NCBI RefSeq assembly: GCF_000203935.1
Contig: NC_008577.1
Location: 3,968,001 to 4,032,000 of the forward strand
Length of the DNA stretch: 64,000 bases
From: Shewanella sp. ANA-3
Lineage (GTDB): Bacteria > Pseudomonadota > Gammaproteobacteria > Enterobacterales > Shewanellaceae
Direction: 5' to 3'
Within the stretch, counting starts at the first letter, position 1; each line of letters starts with the position of its first letter. The translations under genes were made by a program, and so were the position numbers. Below the pieces are notes generated by a model that was given only the letters and a program-made list of their open reading frames with translations, was not told where the DNA came from and made no database searches. Shown here piece after piece: positions 45,434-54,622 of this stretch.

Positions 45434-46258
45434 ATGATGAGCATTAATCGACGCCAAGCATTAACTCGCATTATCGGTATCAGCACGGCGGCTGCGGGCG
45501 CAACTTTAATGGGTACGTCAGCATTTGCGGCAACCAATGCCGACGGTCAATATCAATTAGCCCTCGGGGAAAAACTCAAATATGTGCCACTCGATGCCAT
45601 GGCAACCGCAAAACTTGCCTACGAGACGGGTGGCGGCTGTATGCACCAAGTGTTTCACTCGGTTATCACTATGCTAGCGCAATCTAATAGTGCCGATGCC
45701 GACAAATTTAAAACCATTCCCACCGCCCTTGCGGGGTATGGTTTTGCTGGGGTCACAGGCCAAGGCACACTCTGTGGTAACCTCAACGCTATTGGTATGT
45801 TAGTCAACATCTTAGATGATATTAACGGCCAGAATAGCGCGGTTATCGCCAATACCTTCCGTTACTATGAAAACACCACCTTGCCACTATCGACCCCTGA
45901 GTTCGTTGCAGGTATCGGCTCGACAGCGGAAAAAACCGCCCTTGTAGGTAGCTCATCGAAAGCCATGAGTGTGCTGTGCCACTCCTCCATCAGTAACTGG
46001 TCACGGGCTTCTGGCCTGCCCTTCGCCAAGAAGGGTGAGCGCTGCTATCGCCTATCGGCCTCTATGGCCTATTACTTGGTGGAACTGCTAAACCGTGCCT
46101 ATCAGGGCGAGAATATTGGCGCCCTCCCCGGCACCAAACCCTCACTGGAAGCGCAGGATTGCCAAGTCTGCCACGGCAGCACCAGCACCTTAGGTTCGGC
46201 GGCAAGTGTTAAAACCGATATGGAATGCACCACGTGCCACACTGGCCACTTCAATTAA
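45434..46258 (+). CDS. Tat-exported split-Soret-type cytochrome c
   Basis: 274 residues. The N-terminus has a twin-arginine motif (INRRQALTRIIG), then a hydrophobic stretch ending near AFA, so it is folded in the cytoplasm before export, unusual for cytochromes c. There are only two CXXCH heme sites, CQVCH and CTTCH, both at the C-terminus, and a large N-terminal domain with cysteines in GGGCMHQVF, TLCGN, VLCHS and ERCYR. This matches split-Soret cytochrome c of Desulfovibrio. The role in Shewanella is not known to me. The 3' end overlaps an AAGGAGG site for the downstream lipoprotein gene, so the pair is an operon. Confidence 0.75.
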   Translation: MMSINRRQALTRIIGISTAAAGATLMGTSAFAATNADGQYQLALGEKLKYVPLDAMATAKLAYETGGGCMHQVFHSVITMLAQSNSADADKFKTIPTALAGYGFAGVTGQGTLCGNLNAIGMLVNILDDINGQNSAVIANTFRYYENTTLPLSTPEFVAGIGSTAEKTALVGSSSKAMSVLCHSSISNWSRASGLPFAKKGERCYRLSASMAYYLVELLNRAYQGENIGALPGTKPSLEAQDCQVCHGSTSTLGSAASVKTDMECTTCHTGHFN

Positions 46259-46268
46259 GGAGGCAGTG

Positions 46269-46793
46269 ATGAAATACCCATTACTCGCATTAACCCTAGG
46301 TACACTCATCCTTGTCGGCTGTGGTAGTGATGATGATAAATCCGAGGAGGTCACGCCTCCGCCGCCACCGCCGCCGGTCGAAACCACGGTGAGTATCGAT
46401 GAGGCCACTCAGATTAATCTGGCGGTAGAACAGTTTGACTCTAACACCGGCAGCTTAGTGTTCTCATTAACCGATGCTAACCAAGCGGCGATTACCGCCG
46501 CCAAGAGCTATGATATTTATTACTTTGGTTTCCCTAATAAAGATAAAGTCTCGGCCAATCCTAAGGCTTGGAAACGCTGGCATGTGACCCAAAGTTATCG
46601 CTGCCAGAGCCAAGGAGAATGTACGGGTCAACTGACCGAAGTGAAGAATGGCCAATATCAGTTCGAAATCGCGGGTCTCGATTGGCAACAACAGGACCCC
46701 AGCGGCGCCGTGTCCCAAATCAAGGTTGCGATTCAGATCTATGGTGCTAAGGCCAACAATGAACTGGCATTAGTTCAAGTGACACCTCAGTAG
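46269..46793 (+). CDS. Heme-free lipoprotein resembling domain I of OmcA/MtrC cytochromes
   Basis: 174 residues from the ATG at 46269, which follows AAGGAGG by six bases; a longer frame from 46206 overlaps the cytochrome and has no such site. A lipobox (ILVGCGS) precedes an acidic linker and a run of seven prolines. The rest is beta-rich, with WKRWHVTQSYRCQSQGECTG and VKNGQYQFEI, which recall the N-terminal domain of MtrC/OmcA-type decaheme proteins (a short cysteine pair followed by NGhYsY). There is no CXXCH, so it carries no heme. It may anchor or present the cytochrome at the outer membrane. The similarity is recalled, not aligned. Confidence 0.55.
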   Translation: MKYPLLALTLGTLILVGCGSDDDKSEEVTPPPPPPPVETTVSIDEATQINLAVEQFDSNTGSLVFSLTDANQAAITAAKSYDIYYFGFPNKDKVSANPKAWKRWHVTQSYRCQSQGECTGQLTEVKNGQYQFEIAGLDWQQQDPSGAVSQIKVAIQIYGAKANNELALVQVTPQ

Positions 46794-46822
46794 CGACACA
46801 GTCCCCCCCTTCATCGTGCCCA

Positions 46823-46850
46823 AAAAAGGCATCCTGTGGGATGCCTTTTT
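46823..46850. terminator. Bidirectional terminator between the cytochrome operon and regulator copy 2
   Basis: 12-base stem AAAAAGGCATCC/GGATGCCTTTTT with a 4-base loop and A and T tracts. Confidence 0.9.
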
Positions 46851-46860
46851 ATTGCTGACA

Positions 46861-47409
46861 TTAATGACTCCTACAAGCCCACAAATGCCCGCTGGGATAG
46901 AACTTAATCAACACGAAATCATTTAAGGTATCCATGTCCACAATCTGCATATCGAAACTCATTCTGCCCTGCTCGAATAAGGCTTGGCGGGATTTTCGCA
47001 CCTCGGCACGCATTAAGTCGGGCACTTCGGTTTGCAGTAGGTCCATTTTTAAATTGGCTTGGTCTAAATTCAGCTTATAAGTCATAGTGCCAGGCTCTAA
47101 GGCACTGACTTTGCCGCGGTAAATCAGCGCAGCCAAGTCTTGCCCATCCTGCGCATAGCGATAACTTAACTTAGCGTGATTAGCCTCTATCGCCACATCG
47201 AGGGCTAAACTTTGGCTAAAGGCAGGCAGAGATTCGGCCATAAAAGGCGATTGGTACAGCTTAGCCAGGCAACTCAAGTTGAGTTGCTTACTGTTAAAGC
47301 TCATGGCGTAAGTGCCCAGCACGATACTGGATAAAATGACAATTATTCCAACTACATGCCATAAACGAAACCTATGGGTTTTCGCCGTTAAATCAGAAAA
47401 TTTAAGCAC
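46861..47409 (-). CDS. FidL-like membrane protein (copy 2)
   Basis: 182 residues with the layout of copy 1: a positive N-terminus, one helix (about 19-37) and a periplasmic domain that begins LNLSCLAKLYQ and ends in WACRSH. The cysteine shortly after the helix and the one next to Arg at the end match copy 1 in position. The mid-protein segments (LIYRGKVSALEPGTMTYKLN and ILMQGEVKSMELNRMTYNVS in copy 1) show the two are paralogues. It overlaps regulator copy 2 by eight bases, as copy 1 does. Confidence 0.6.
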   Translation of the reverse strand: MLKFSDLTAKTHRFRLWHVVGIIVILSSIVLGTYAMSFNSKQLNLSCLAKLYQSPFMAESLPAFSQSLALDVAIEANHAKLSYRYAQDGQDLAALIYRGKVSALEPGTMTYKLNLDQANLKMDLLQTEVPDLMRAEVRKSRQALFEQGRMSFDMQIVDMDTLNDFVLIKFYPSGHLWACRSH

Positions 47410-48151
47410 AGATCCCCACCATTTTTAGCCATAACTCATCAATCACATCGGCATTAAAATCCTCGGACATCATCTTGATGGTCTCGAATCTCAGCCCATC
47501 GGCATCTTCATTTTTTAGCACTAGACTCACAAACTTTTGGTCCGTTGAGATTGTGGCGGCGATGGATTGCCAAGGGAAAATGGCACAAGCCGAAACCTGC
47601 GCCAGAAAGTGGTCGACTAATGGCTTCATCGAATGGTCCATCGGCTGTCCCGTATAAAATTGGATCTCTGACAAATCACCATTATGCATAGGTAATTGCG
47701 TCGCATAATTGGGCGTGATGCTTGTAGGGTGGGAGATCCGAGAGCCAACCCAAAACAGGGTTGCCAAGGTCAAGAGCATCAGCAACATAAACTGTGGCAT
47801 ACCTAGTTTAAAAAGCGGCGAATTAAGCTCGGTACGGGATTGTTTTCTAGGAGTGGCGTAAAGGATAAAACCTTGATTAGCTACATTGACCAATAGATGC
47901 GCCGCATCGTCACCGAGAAATAACCTTAAGCGTCGAATGGTGCTATTGAGCAAGTCATCGGCACGCATAGGCAATTTGAGTTGCGGCCGAATCGCCTGCT
48001 GTAACTCCATGCGCGAAACGACTTTGCCGCGCTGTGCACTCAGCAGAGAAAGTATTTGAAATTCATCCGCACTCAATAACCAGCTGCGTCCTGAAGCCGA
48101 ATCAACCAGCACTTGTTCCTGTGCATTAAACCAACAAGCGCCTATTTGCAT
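47402..48151 (-). CDS. ToxR/CadC-like membrane-bound winged-helix regulator (copy 2)
   Basis: 249 residues from the ATG at 48151, chosen because it aligns with the start of copy 1 (MQIGACWF and MQVGGCWF) and has AGAGG upstream; an ATG at 48169 would add six residues. Winged helix (about 1-100), one membrane helix (about 123-142), periplasmic domain with cysteines in SACAIFPW and VGICA, equivalent to copy 1. With copy 1 it flanks the split-Soret cytochrome operon. Target and signal are unknown; the conserved cysteine pairs hint at redox sensing. Confidence 0.75.
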   Translation of the reverse strand: MQIGACWFNAQEQVLVDSASGRSWLLSADEFQILSLLSAQRGKVVSRMELQQAIRPQLKLPMRADDLLNSTIRRLRLFLGDDAAHLLVNVANQGFILYATPRKQSRTELNSPLFKLGMPQFMLLMLLTLATLFWVGSRISHPTSITPNYATQLPMHNGDLSEIQFYTGQPMDHSMKPLVDHFLAQVSACAIFPWQSIAATISTDQKFVSLVLKNEDADGLRFETIKMMSEDFNADVIDELWLKMVGICA

Positions 48152-48317
48152 CTCGGCCTCTTTCATCATCTTACTTGAGGCCGAGTATACAATTCGAGCT
48201 AAAACAACGCAGTGATCTTAATACCACCTAACATGGTCAGATGAATAATCTGTGAAACACATCAATAAAACATTTAATGCTAAAAACAAACAACGATACA
48301 TTGTGTTTCATTTGTTT

Positions 48318-49805
48318 TTAGAACATTGCCGCATTGAGCCACATATGTACCAAAATGCTAGCAATATAGCCAAGCGCGATCACAGGCGTCCAACGTAAAT
48401 GGGCGCCGAAGGTGTAAATCCCCCTCGCCTGTCCCATCAAGGCAACCCCTGCCGCACTGCCGATGGATAACAAACTGCCCCCAACGCCCGCGGTTAAGGT
48501 CACCAGTAACCATTGACCGAGGGCCATCTCTGGGTTCATGGTCAACACGGCGAACATCACTGGAATGTTATCGACAATGGAAGACAACAGACCGATAGCC
48601 ACGTTGGCATAGGTTGCATCCCAATGGGAATACAGTGCCTCAGACACTAAGCTTAAATACCCCATAAAGCCAAGGCCGCCCACACATAACACCACACCGT
48701 AGAAGAACAGTAAGGTATCCCATTCGGCGCGGGAAATCCGGCTAAACACATCGAAGGGCACCACGCTGCCAAGTTGTTGTAGCCGTTGTTTATCCTGACG
48801 TAATTCCGCCTTCGCACGCTCACGAGCAACGGATTTATCGAAGGTCTTACGCAGGTAATAACCGAAGAACTGCAGGAAGCCCAGACCCGTCATCATCCCA
48901 AGCACAGGTGGCATGCCGAAGAAGGAATGAGCACACACCGCCGTCGCAATGGTCAGCAGGAATAACGCCACGATACGTTTAGCACCGGGTTTAGTGTACA
49001 CCTGCTCTTTTTCAGGCTCTGGCACATAACGTGGGATAAACACGCTCATAATCGCCGCAGGCAAGGCAAAGTTGACCAAGGCGGGAATAAACAGATGGAA
49101 GAAGTCAGCAAAGTGCACTAAGCCCTTTTGCCACACCATCAGGGTGGTGATATCACCAAAGGGACTAAAGGCACCGCCCGCATTCGCCGCAACCACAATG
49201 TTGATACACGCCAGCGTAATAAATTTGCGCTGCCCCGCGCCGACCTTCATCACCACGGCACACATCAATAATGCAGTGGTTAAGTTATCGGCCACTGGCG
49301 AGATAAAGAACGCCATAAACCCCGTCAGCCAGAACACGGTTCGCAGACTAAATCCCCGTCCGACTAGCCAACCGCGGATCGCATCGAATAAGTTACGTTC
49401 CTCCATGGCGTTGATATAAGTCATCGCCACTAATAGGAAGAGTAATAACTCGGCGTATTCCAGTAGATTGTGCTTAAAGGCTGCCTCGGAAACCTCCGAC
49501 ATGCCATTTTGCACATACACAAAACCTATCATGCCCCAAATAATGCCGGCTGCGACCAATACGGGTTTGGATTTACGCAGGTGCAGCGCCTCTTCGGCCA
49601 TCACCAAAATATAGGCGAGCACGAAGACGCATACGGCAATATACCCCACTGATGCAGCGGTTAAATCGAGCCGTTCTGTTCCTTCGGTCATTGCCCAAAC
49701 TGCTGGTGAGAATCCGCTCAATATTGCAACGCAGAATAGGCTAGCGAGCACCACTCCACTGTTTTTAAACCACCGCTGTAATTTCATCAAAGTTGATCTC
49801 TGCAA
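48318..49805 (-). CDS. nhaD: NhaD-type Na+/H+ antiporter
   Basis: 495 residues with about twelve membrane helices and an N-terminal segment that may be cleaved or be a helix. Landmarks of the NhaD group of the ion-transporter superfamily are visible: FFISPVADNLTTALLM, ANAGGAFSPFGDITTLMVW and SSIVDNIPVMFAVL with buried Asp residues. It exports Na+ (or Li+) in exchange for protons in alkaline or saline conditions, in keeping with a marine or brackish relative. An ATG six codons later may be the true start. Monocistronic. Confidence 0.9.
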   Translation of the reverse strand: MQRSTLMKLQRWFKNSGVVLASLFCVAILSGFSPAVWAMTEGTERLDLTAASVGYIAVCVFVLAYILVMAEEALHLRKSKPVLVAAGIIWGMIGFVYVQNGMSEVSEAAFKHNLLEYAELLLFLLVAMTYINAMEERNLFDAIRGWLVGRGFSLRTVFWLTGFMAFFISPVADNLTTALLMCAVVMKVGAGQRKFITLACINIVVAANAGGAFSPFGDITTLMVWQKGLVHFADFFHLFIPALVNFALPAAIMSVFIPRYVPEPEKEQVYTKPGAKRIVALFLLTIATAVCAHSFFGMPPVLGMMTGLGFLQFFGYYLRKTFDKSVARERAKAELRQDKQRLQQLGSVVPFDVFSRISRAEWDTLLFFYGVVLCVGGLGFMGYLSLVSEALYSHWDATYANVAIGLLSSIVDNIPVMFAVLTMNPEMALGQWLLVTLTAGVGGSLLSIGSAAGVALMGQARGIYTFGAHLRWTPVIALGYIASILVHMWLNAAMF

Positions 49806-49981
49806 GGGAAATTAGTTCGAAAATTACCATAGCTCGGGCTCTGTAAATTTTGACAAAACGCAACTTTCTATGCATTTCCCGATAACCAAGGGCATCTACA
49901 ACATTAATTTTTGTATAACTACAGACATAACTAATAAAGAATTAACTAACTTTGTTTCAAGTTAGTCCAAAAACAGCCAAT

Positions 49982-50007
49982 AAAAAAGCACCTCTCGGTG
50001 CTTTTTT
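49982..50007 (-). terminator. Terminator of the DUF481 gene
   Basis: 11-base stem AAAAAAGCACC/GGTGCTTTTTT with a 4-base loop, 20 bases past the stop on the minus strand. Confidence 0.9.
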
Positions 50008-50027
50008 ATTGATATCAATCACATTGA

Positions 50028-50765
50028 TTAGAACGAGTAGAGCAAGGTCATATTCGTTTCGGTATCAGTGCTCTTTTTATCATCCAGCGGCTCGCTGTTG
50101 TAACGCACGATAATCGCAAACTTCATCGCCAAGGCGCCAATAATATTGGCAGTCAGCGAGGTTTCTGAACGCGCATCTAATTTATCGCCGTAGTCGGCCA
50201 CAAAACGTTGCTGGAATTTTGAGGTTTCAGTGATTTCAGTTTCGAAGTTGATCACGCCGTGGGCAACCACACTGTCATTCGAGTCTGTGCCTTCTAGCAG
50301 GGCTTGCTCTGAATCGAGGCGTTGATAGATGTAACCGGGACCGATTTCCACATCCAAGAAGGTCTTGCTGGTGTCATAGAGTCTGTGACCATAACCCGCC
50401 GCGCCTGAAACTGTGTAGTCATAACCGGTAAAAGGGTCGACTTCGTAGTTAGCGTTGGCAAACAGATAGCTGCGATCTGTCATCTTATAGTTGCCTTGAG
50501 CACCCGCTAAATAACGTTTAGCTGTCACTTCACCCGTATCTTCTTTGTACAAACCTTCTAAAAGATATTGGTTTTCCCAGTCACCTAGTTCGTGTTTTAG
50601 GCTTAAGCGGCCCTTGTAGGATGAGGTATCGGTGTTACCTGTGGTTAAGGTTGCACCTAACTCGGCTTCACCTGCGAATGTCTTGTCGCCTTTTACAAAA
50701 TCGGCTCCCGCATTAGCCATAAATGGCGCAGTCATTAATAGCGCTGCGGTCAGTACTTTCTTCAT
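50028..50765 (-). CDS. DUF481 (YdiY-like) outer-membrane protein
   Basis: 245 residues. A signal peptide ends near ANA. The mature part has repeated amphipathic beta-strands (ELGATLTTGNTDTSSYKGRL, KYLEG-like turns) and ends in LLYSF, the aromatic C-terminus of outer-membrane barrels. DUF481 proteins such as YdiY are predicted small barrels with no defined substrate, some acid-induced. Monocistronic, between nhaD and fba. The call is structural and by family pattern. Confidence 0.75.
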   Translation of the reverse strand: MKKVLTAALLMTAPFMANAGADFVKGDKTFAGEAELGATLTTGNTDTSSYKGRLSLKHELGDWENQYLLEGLYKEDTGEVTAKRYLAGAQGNYKMTDRSYLFANANYEVDPFTGYDYTVSGAAGYGHRLYDTSKTFLDVEIGPGYIYQRLDSEQALLEGTDSNDSVVAHGVINFETEITETSKFQQRFVADYGDKLDARSETSLTANIIGALAMKFAIIVRYNSEPLDDKKSTDTETNMTLLYSF

Positions 50766-50860
50766 GTTTATCCGTTCCTGTTGCGTTTTATCCCCTAAAA
50801 AATCTGCGCAATACTAACATTTACGATTAAAAAATGAAAATTCAACGGTTTTTTGCATAA

Positions 50861-50886
50861 AAAAGCCCGCTAATCAGCGGGCTTTT
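50861..50886 (-). terminator. Terminator of fba
   Basis: 11-base stem AAAAGCCCGCT/AGCGGGCTTTT with a 4-base loop, 17 bases past the fba stop on the minus strand. Confidence 0.9.
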
Positions 50887-50902
50887 AACAGTGCTTTAAG
50901 GC

Positions 50903-51970
50903 TTACAGGTTGATCTTAGGATCTAATGCGCCTGACTGATAAGCTTTGTACATTGCTTGTAAAGACAATGGCTTAATCTTAGAAGCTTGACCCGCACAAC
51001 CGAAAGCTTCGTAGCGAACAGTACAGATGTCTGCCATCGCTTCCATAGAGGCTTTCAGGAACTTACGTGGGTCGAACTCGCTTGGGTGTTCGGCCAAGTA
51101 TTTACGTACCGCACCGGTAGACGCTAAGCGCAAATCGGTATCGATGTTCACTTTACGCACGCCGTGTTTGATACCTTCTACGATTTCTTCTAATGGCACG
51201 CCGTAAGTTTCAGGAATTTGACCACCGTATTGATTGATGATCTGTAACCATTCTTGTGGCACTGAAGATGAACCGTGCATTACTAAGTGAGTGTTAGGAA
51301 TGCGGGCATGGATTTCTTTGATGCGGTCGATACGCAGTACATCACCCGTTGGTTTACGGCTGAACTTGTATGCACCGTGGCTAGTACCAATCGCAATCGC
51401 CAGCGCGTCAACATGGGTATCAGCAACGAAGCGTGCCGCTTCTTCTGGGCTGGTCAGCAGTTGGTCGTGGCTTAATACGCCTTCTGCGCCGACACCGTCT
51501 TCTTCACCAGCAGTACCGGTTTCTAAGCTGCCTAAACAACCGATTTCACCCTCTACAGACACACCACACGCGTGGGCGAATGCTACGGTTCTGCGAGTCA
51601 CATCAACGTTGTACTCGTAAGAAGCAGGGGTTTTACCATCGGCCATTAATGAACCGTCCATCATGACTGATGACATACCTAATTGGATAGAACGCTGACA
51701 GATGTCAGGATCGGTACCGTGGTCCTGGTGAATACAGACTGGGATATCTGGATACTGTTCAAGTGCAGCCGTCATCAGGTATTTTAAGAATTGTGGACGC
51801 GCATATTTACGTGCACCCGCAGAGGCTTGCACGATAACAGGGCTGTCTGTAGCTTCTGCAGCCTGCATGATAGCGCGCATTTGCTCAAGGTTGTTTACGT
51901 TGAACGCTGGCACACCGTATCCATGCTCTGCCGCGTGATCGAGTAGTTGTCGTAGGGAAATTAACGCCAT
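50903..51970 (-). CDS. fba: Class II fructose-1,6-bisphosphate aldolase
   Basis: 355 residues. Metal ligands and catalytic residues of class II aldolase are visible: [24 protein letters not shown], the GTSHGAYKF segment, [10 protein letters not shown] and the phosphate-binding NIDTDLRL. The N-terminus [25 protein letters not shown] is the type found in the Calvin-cycle-subtype clade of class IIA/B enzymes. It interconverts fructose bisphosphate with dihydroxyacetone phosphate and glyceraldehyde 3-phosphate; no Calvin cycle genes are nearby, so the role is glycolysis or gluconeogenesis. It follows pgk by 199 bases. Strong codon bias. Confidence 0.95.
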   Translation of the reverse strand: MALISLRQLLDHAAEHGYGVPAFNVNNLEQMRAIMQAAEATDSPVIVQASAGARKYARPQFLKYLMTAALEQYPDIPVCIHQDHGTDPDICQRSIQLGMSSVMMDGSLMADGKTPASYEYNVDVTRRTVAFAHACGVSVEGEIGCLGSLETGTAGEEDGVGAEGVLSHDQLLTSPEEAARFVADTHVDALAIAIGTSHGAYKFSRKPTGDVLRIDRIKEIHARIPNTHLVMHGSSSVPQEWLQIINQYGGQIPETYGVPLEEIVEGIKHGVRKVNIDTDLRLASTGAVRKYLAEHPSEFDPRKFLKASMEAMADICTVRYEAFGCAGQASKIKPLSLQAMYKAYQSGALDPKINL

Positions 51971-52124
51971 TTTTTAACTCCAATAATAGGGTGACTGTCA
52001 CATCAACGTTAGGTCACCGAGGTCGCTATCGTTTGGATGGATTTTTATGCTCAATCACTCAAGAACAACTTAGTCGTCTTAAGAGAATGAGCGGTTTTTT
52101 ATAATTTTTTTATCTAGTTTTAGT

Positions 52125-52151
52125 GCCATCGCAGCGCCCTGCCGCGATGGC
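52125..52151 (-). terminator. Hairpin between pgk and fba
   Basis: 8-base stem GCCATCGC/GCGATGGC with an 11-base loop, 19 bases past the pgk stop. On the minus strand the tract after it is only partly T-rich, so it may attenuate or process rather than terminate. Confidence 0.5.
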
Positions 52152-52169
52152 GCAATACCTAACTTAATG

Positions 52170-53345
52170 TTAGGCACCGCGTTGTTTTAGCATAGCTACA
52201 GCCGGTAACTCTTTACCTTCTAAAAACTCAAGGAAAGCGCCACCGCCAGTAGAAATGTAAGAGACTTTATCGGCGATATCATACTTGTCGACCGCCGCTA
52301 AGGTGTCACCACCGCCAGCGATAGAGAAGGCTTTAGAATCAGCGATAGCTTGCGCGATGCGCTTAGTACCTTCACCGAATTGGTCGAACTCGAACACGCC
52401 CACAGGGCCGTTCCATACGATAGTGCCAGCAGACTCGATGATTTTCGCTAACGCTTCGGCACTGTCGGGGCCGATGTCGAAAATCATGTCGCTATCGCCC
52501 ACTTCATTGACCGCTTTTAAGGTCGCGGCGGCCGTTGGGCTAAACTCACCCGCAACAACCACATCGGTAGGTACAGGAATGTCGCCACCGCGGCTTTGAG
52601 CATTCGCCACTAAGCGCTTAGCTTCATCAATTAAATCCGCTTCGTATAAGGATTTACCTACATTGTGACCCGCCGCAGCGATAAAGGTGTTGGCGATACC
52701 GCCACCCACAACTAATTGGTCAACGATGCCAGATAAGCTTTCTAATACGGTCAGCTTAGTCGACACTTTAGAACCGCCAACGATGGCCACTAATGGGCGC
52801 GCTGGGTTGTCTAGGGCTTTGCCTAACGCTTCTAATTCTTGTGCTAATAATGGGCCTGCACAGGCGATAGGAGCGTGTAAGCCAACACCATTGGTTGACG
52901 CTTCTGCGCGGTGAGCGGTACCGAAGGCATCCATCACATACACATCACATAAGGCCGCCATTTTCTTTGACAGGGCTTCGTCGTTTTTCTTCTCGCCTTT
53001 GTTAAAGCGAACGTTTTCAAACACAACCACTTCGCCTACCGCAACTTCAACGCCGTCTAAATAGTCGGTCGCTAAGCGCACAGGGCAAGACAGAGCTTTG
53101 GCCAAGTAATCGACCACAGGTTGCATGGAGAATTCGCTGTTGTATTCACCTTCGGTTGGACGACCTAAGTGAGACATCACCATTACCGCAGCGCCTTTGG
53201 CAAGGGCTAATTCGATAGTGGGAAGAGAGGCGCGCAGACGTGCATCACTGGTGACGACGCCGTTGCTGACTGGCACATTGAGATCTTCACGAATAAGCAC
53301 TCGCTTACCTTGGAGATCTAAATCTGACATATTGATAATTGCCAT
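52170..53345 (-). CDS. pgk: Phosphoglycerate kinase
   Basis: 391 residues from the ATG at 53345, which has AAGGAAG upstream and gives the usual Pgk N-terminus ([23 protein letters not shown]); an in-frame start eight codons earlier is unlikely. Signatures are the substrate-binding REDLNVP and SHLGRP regions and the nucleotide-binding GGSKVSTKL, with GGGDTLAAV at the C-terminus. It transfers a phosphate from 1,3-bisphosphoglycerate to ADP. It follows epd by about 130 bases and is probably in that transcript. Confidence 0.97.
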   Translation of the reverse strand: MAIINMSDLDLQGKRVLIREDLNVPVSNGVVTSDARLRASLPTIELALAKGAAVMVMSHLGRPTEGEYNSEFSMQPVVDYLAKALSCPVRLATDYLDGVEVAVGEVVVFENVRFNKGEKKNDEALSKKMAALCDVYVMDAFGTAHRAEASTNGVGLHAPIACAGPLLAQELEALGKALDNPARPLVAIVGGSKVSTKLTVLESLSGIVDQLVVGGGIANTFIAAAGHNVGKSLYEADLIDEAKRLVANAQSRGGDIPVPTDVVVAGEFSPTAAATLKAVNEVGDSDMIFDIGPDSAEALAKIIESAGTIVWNGPVGVFEFDQFGEGTKRIAQAIADSKAFSIAGGGDTLAAVDKYDIADKVSYISTGGGAFLEFLEGKELPAVAMLKQRGA

Positions 53346-53477
53346 GGTAACGCTTCCTTTTATAATCAAAAAAACAAACTGGTTTTTGCATCAATCGGTT
53401 AGCTTAGTAGCTACTCGGCACTCGACATCCCGTCGAATTGGCCACTAGGCTTAACCCATTGGTATAAATTCTTATCT

Positions 53478-54494
53478 TCAGCTTTGTTTAGCTGCAATCA
53501 TCGCCAAACTGGTATCTAGCATACGATTTGCAAAGCCCCACTCGTTATCGCACCACAGCAACAGTTTAACCAACTGCCCTGCGCTCACCCGAGTTTGGGT
53601 GCCATCGATAATACTTGAGCGCGGATCATGGTTAAAATCACAGGATACGAGCGGCTCATCAGTATAGCCTAAGATACCGTTAAATCGTCCATTGGCGGCC
53701 AATTCTAACACTTGATTGACGGTCGCAATATCCACTGTTTTATCTAATGTTACCGAAAGATCGATAGCGGTAACGTTGATCGTGGGAACGCGCACCGAAA
53801 TCGCCTCAAACTTGTCTTTCATGTGCGGCAAAATCCGCTCGATACCGCGGGCAAGTTTAGTGTCGACGGGGATGATGGACTGACCCGCAGCTCGGGTGCG
53901 GCGTAAGTCATCATGATAGGCATCAATCACTTGCTGATCGTTCATCGCCGAATGGATAGTGGTAATCGCGCCACTTTTCACGCCAAAGTGTTTATCCAGC
54001 ACGTCGATGACGGGCACGATACAGTTGGTTGTACAAGAGGCGTTGGAGACCACAGTATGCTCGGCGCGCAGTAAGTCTTGGTTCACACCGTAAACGATAG
54101 TGCCGTCAACATCGGCAGAAGAAGGGTGACTGATTAAGACCTGTTTGGCGCCTGCGAGGATATGGGCCTCGCAGCTGTTGCGATCTAAGATGGCGCCAGT
54201 CGCTTCATAGACGATGTCGATGTCCATCTCACGCCAAGGCAACTTAGCAGGATCCGGTTCATGGAGAATTTTGATGACGTCATCGCCGATCAGCATCTGA
54301 TCATCGACTAATTTGACTCTGGGCTGAAACCGACCGTGGGTAGTATCGTACTGGGTCAGATGAATGATGGCTTCTGGCTTAGCCAACTCGTTGATTGCGA
54401 CAATTTGTATTTGCTGACGTTTTCCGGACTCATATAAAGCGCGAAGGATTGAGCGGCCAATACGACCATAACCATTGATTGCGACTCGGATCAT
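53478..54494 (-). CDS. epd: D-erythrose-4-phosphate dehydrogenase
   Basis: 338 residues of the glyceraldehyde-3-phosphate dehydrogenase fold. NAD site [17 protein letters not shown], catalytic Cys in [12 protein letters not shown], the partner His in [14 protein letters not shown]. The last feature and the [15 protein letters not shown] segment point to Epd rather than GapA, as does its position beside tkt and pgk (the E. coli epd-pgk-fba order). It makes 4-phosphoerythronate for pyridoxal-phosphate synthesis. GapA remains the alternative. Confidence 0.88.
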
Positions 54495-54536
54495 TGAGGT
54501 CTTTATTTCCTCTTAACAATACTGCATATACAAAAA

Positions 54537-54560
54537 CGGCCTGCAAACGATTGCAGGCCG
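54537..54560 (-). terminator. Terminator of tkt
   Basis: Perfect 10-base GC-rich stem CGGCCTGCAA/TTGCAGGCCG with a 4-base loop and TTTTTG on the minus strand, between tkt and epd. Confidence 0.85.
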
Positions 54561-54622
54561 CATTATACAGATTAACCTTTCAAAAGTTTAACCTTTTGTC
54601 GGTAATCTCATCACCTAAGCGA

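Noticed and set aside
53346-53369. Longer N-terminus of pgk
   Set aside because: The ATG at 53345 has a strong ribosome-binding site and gives the normal Pgk start.
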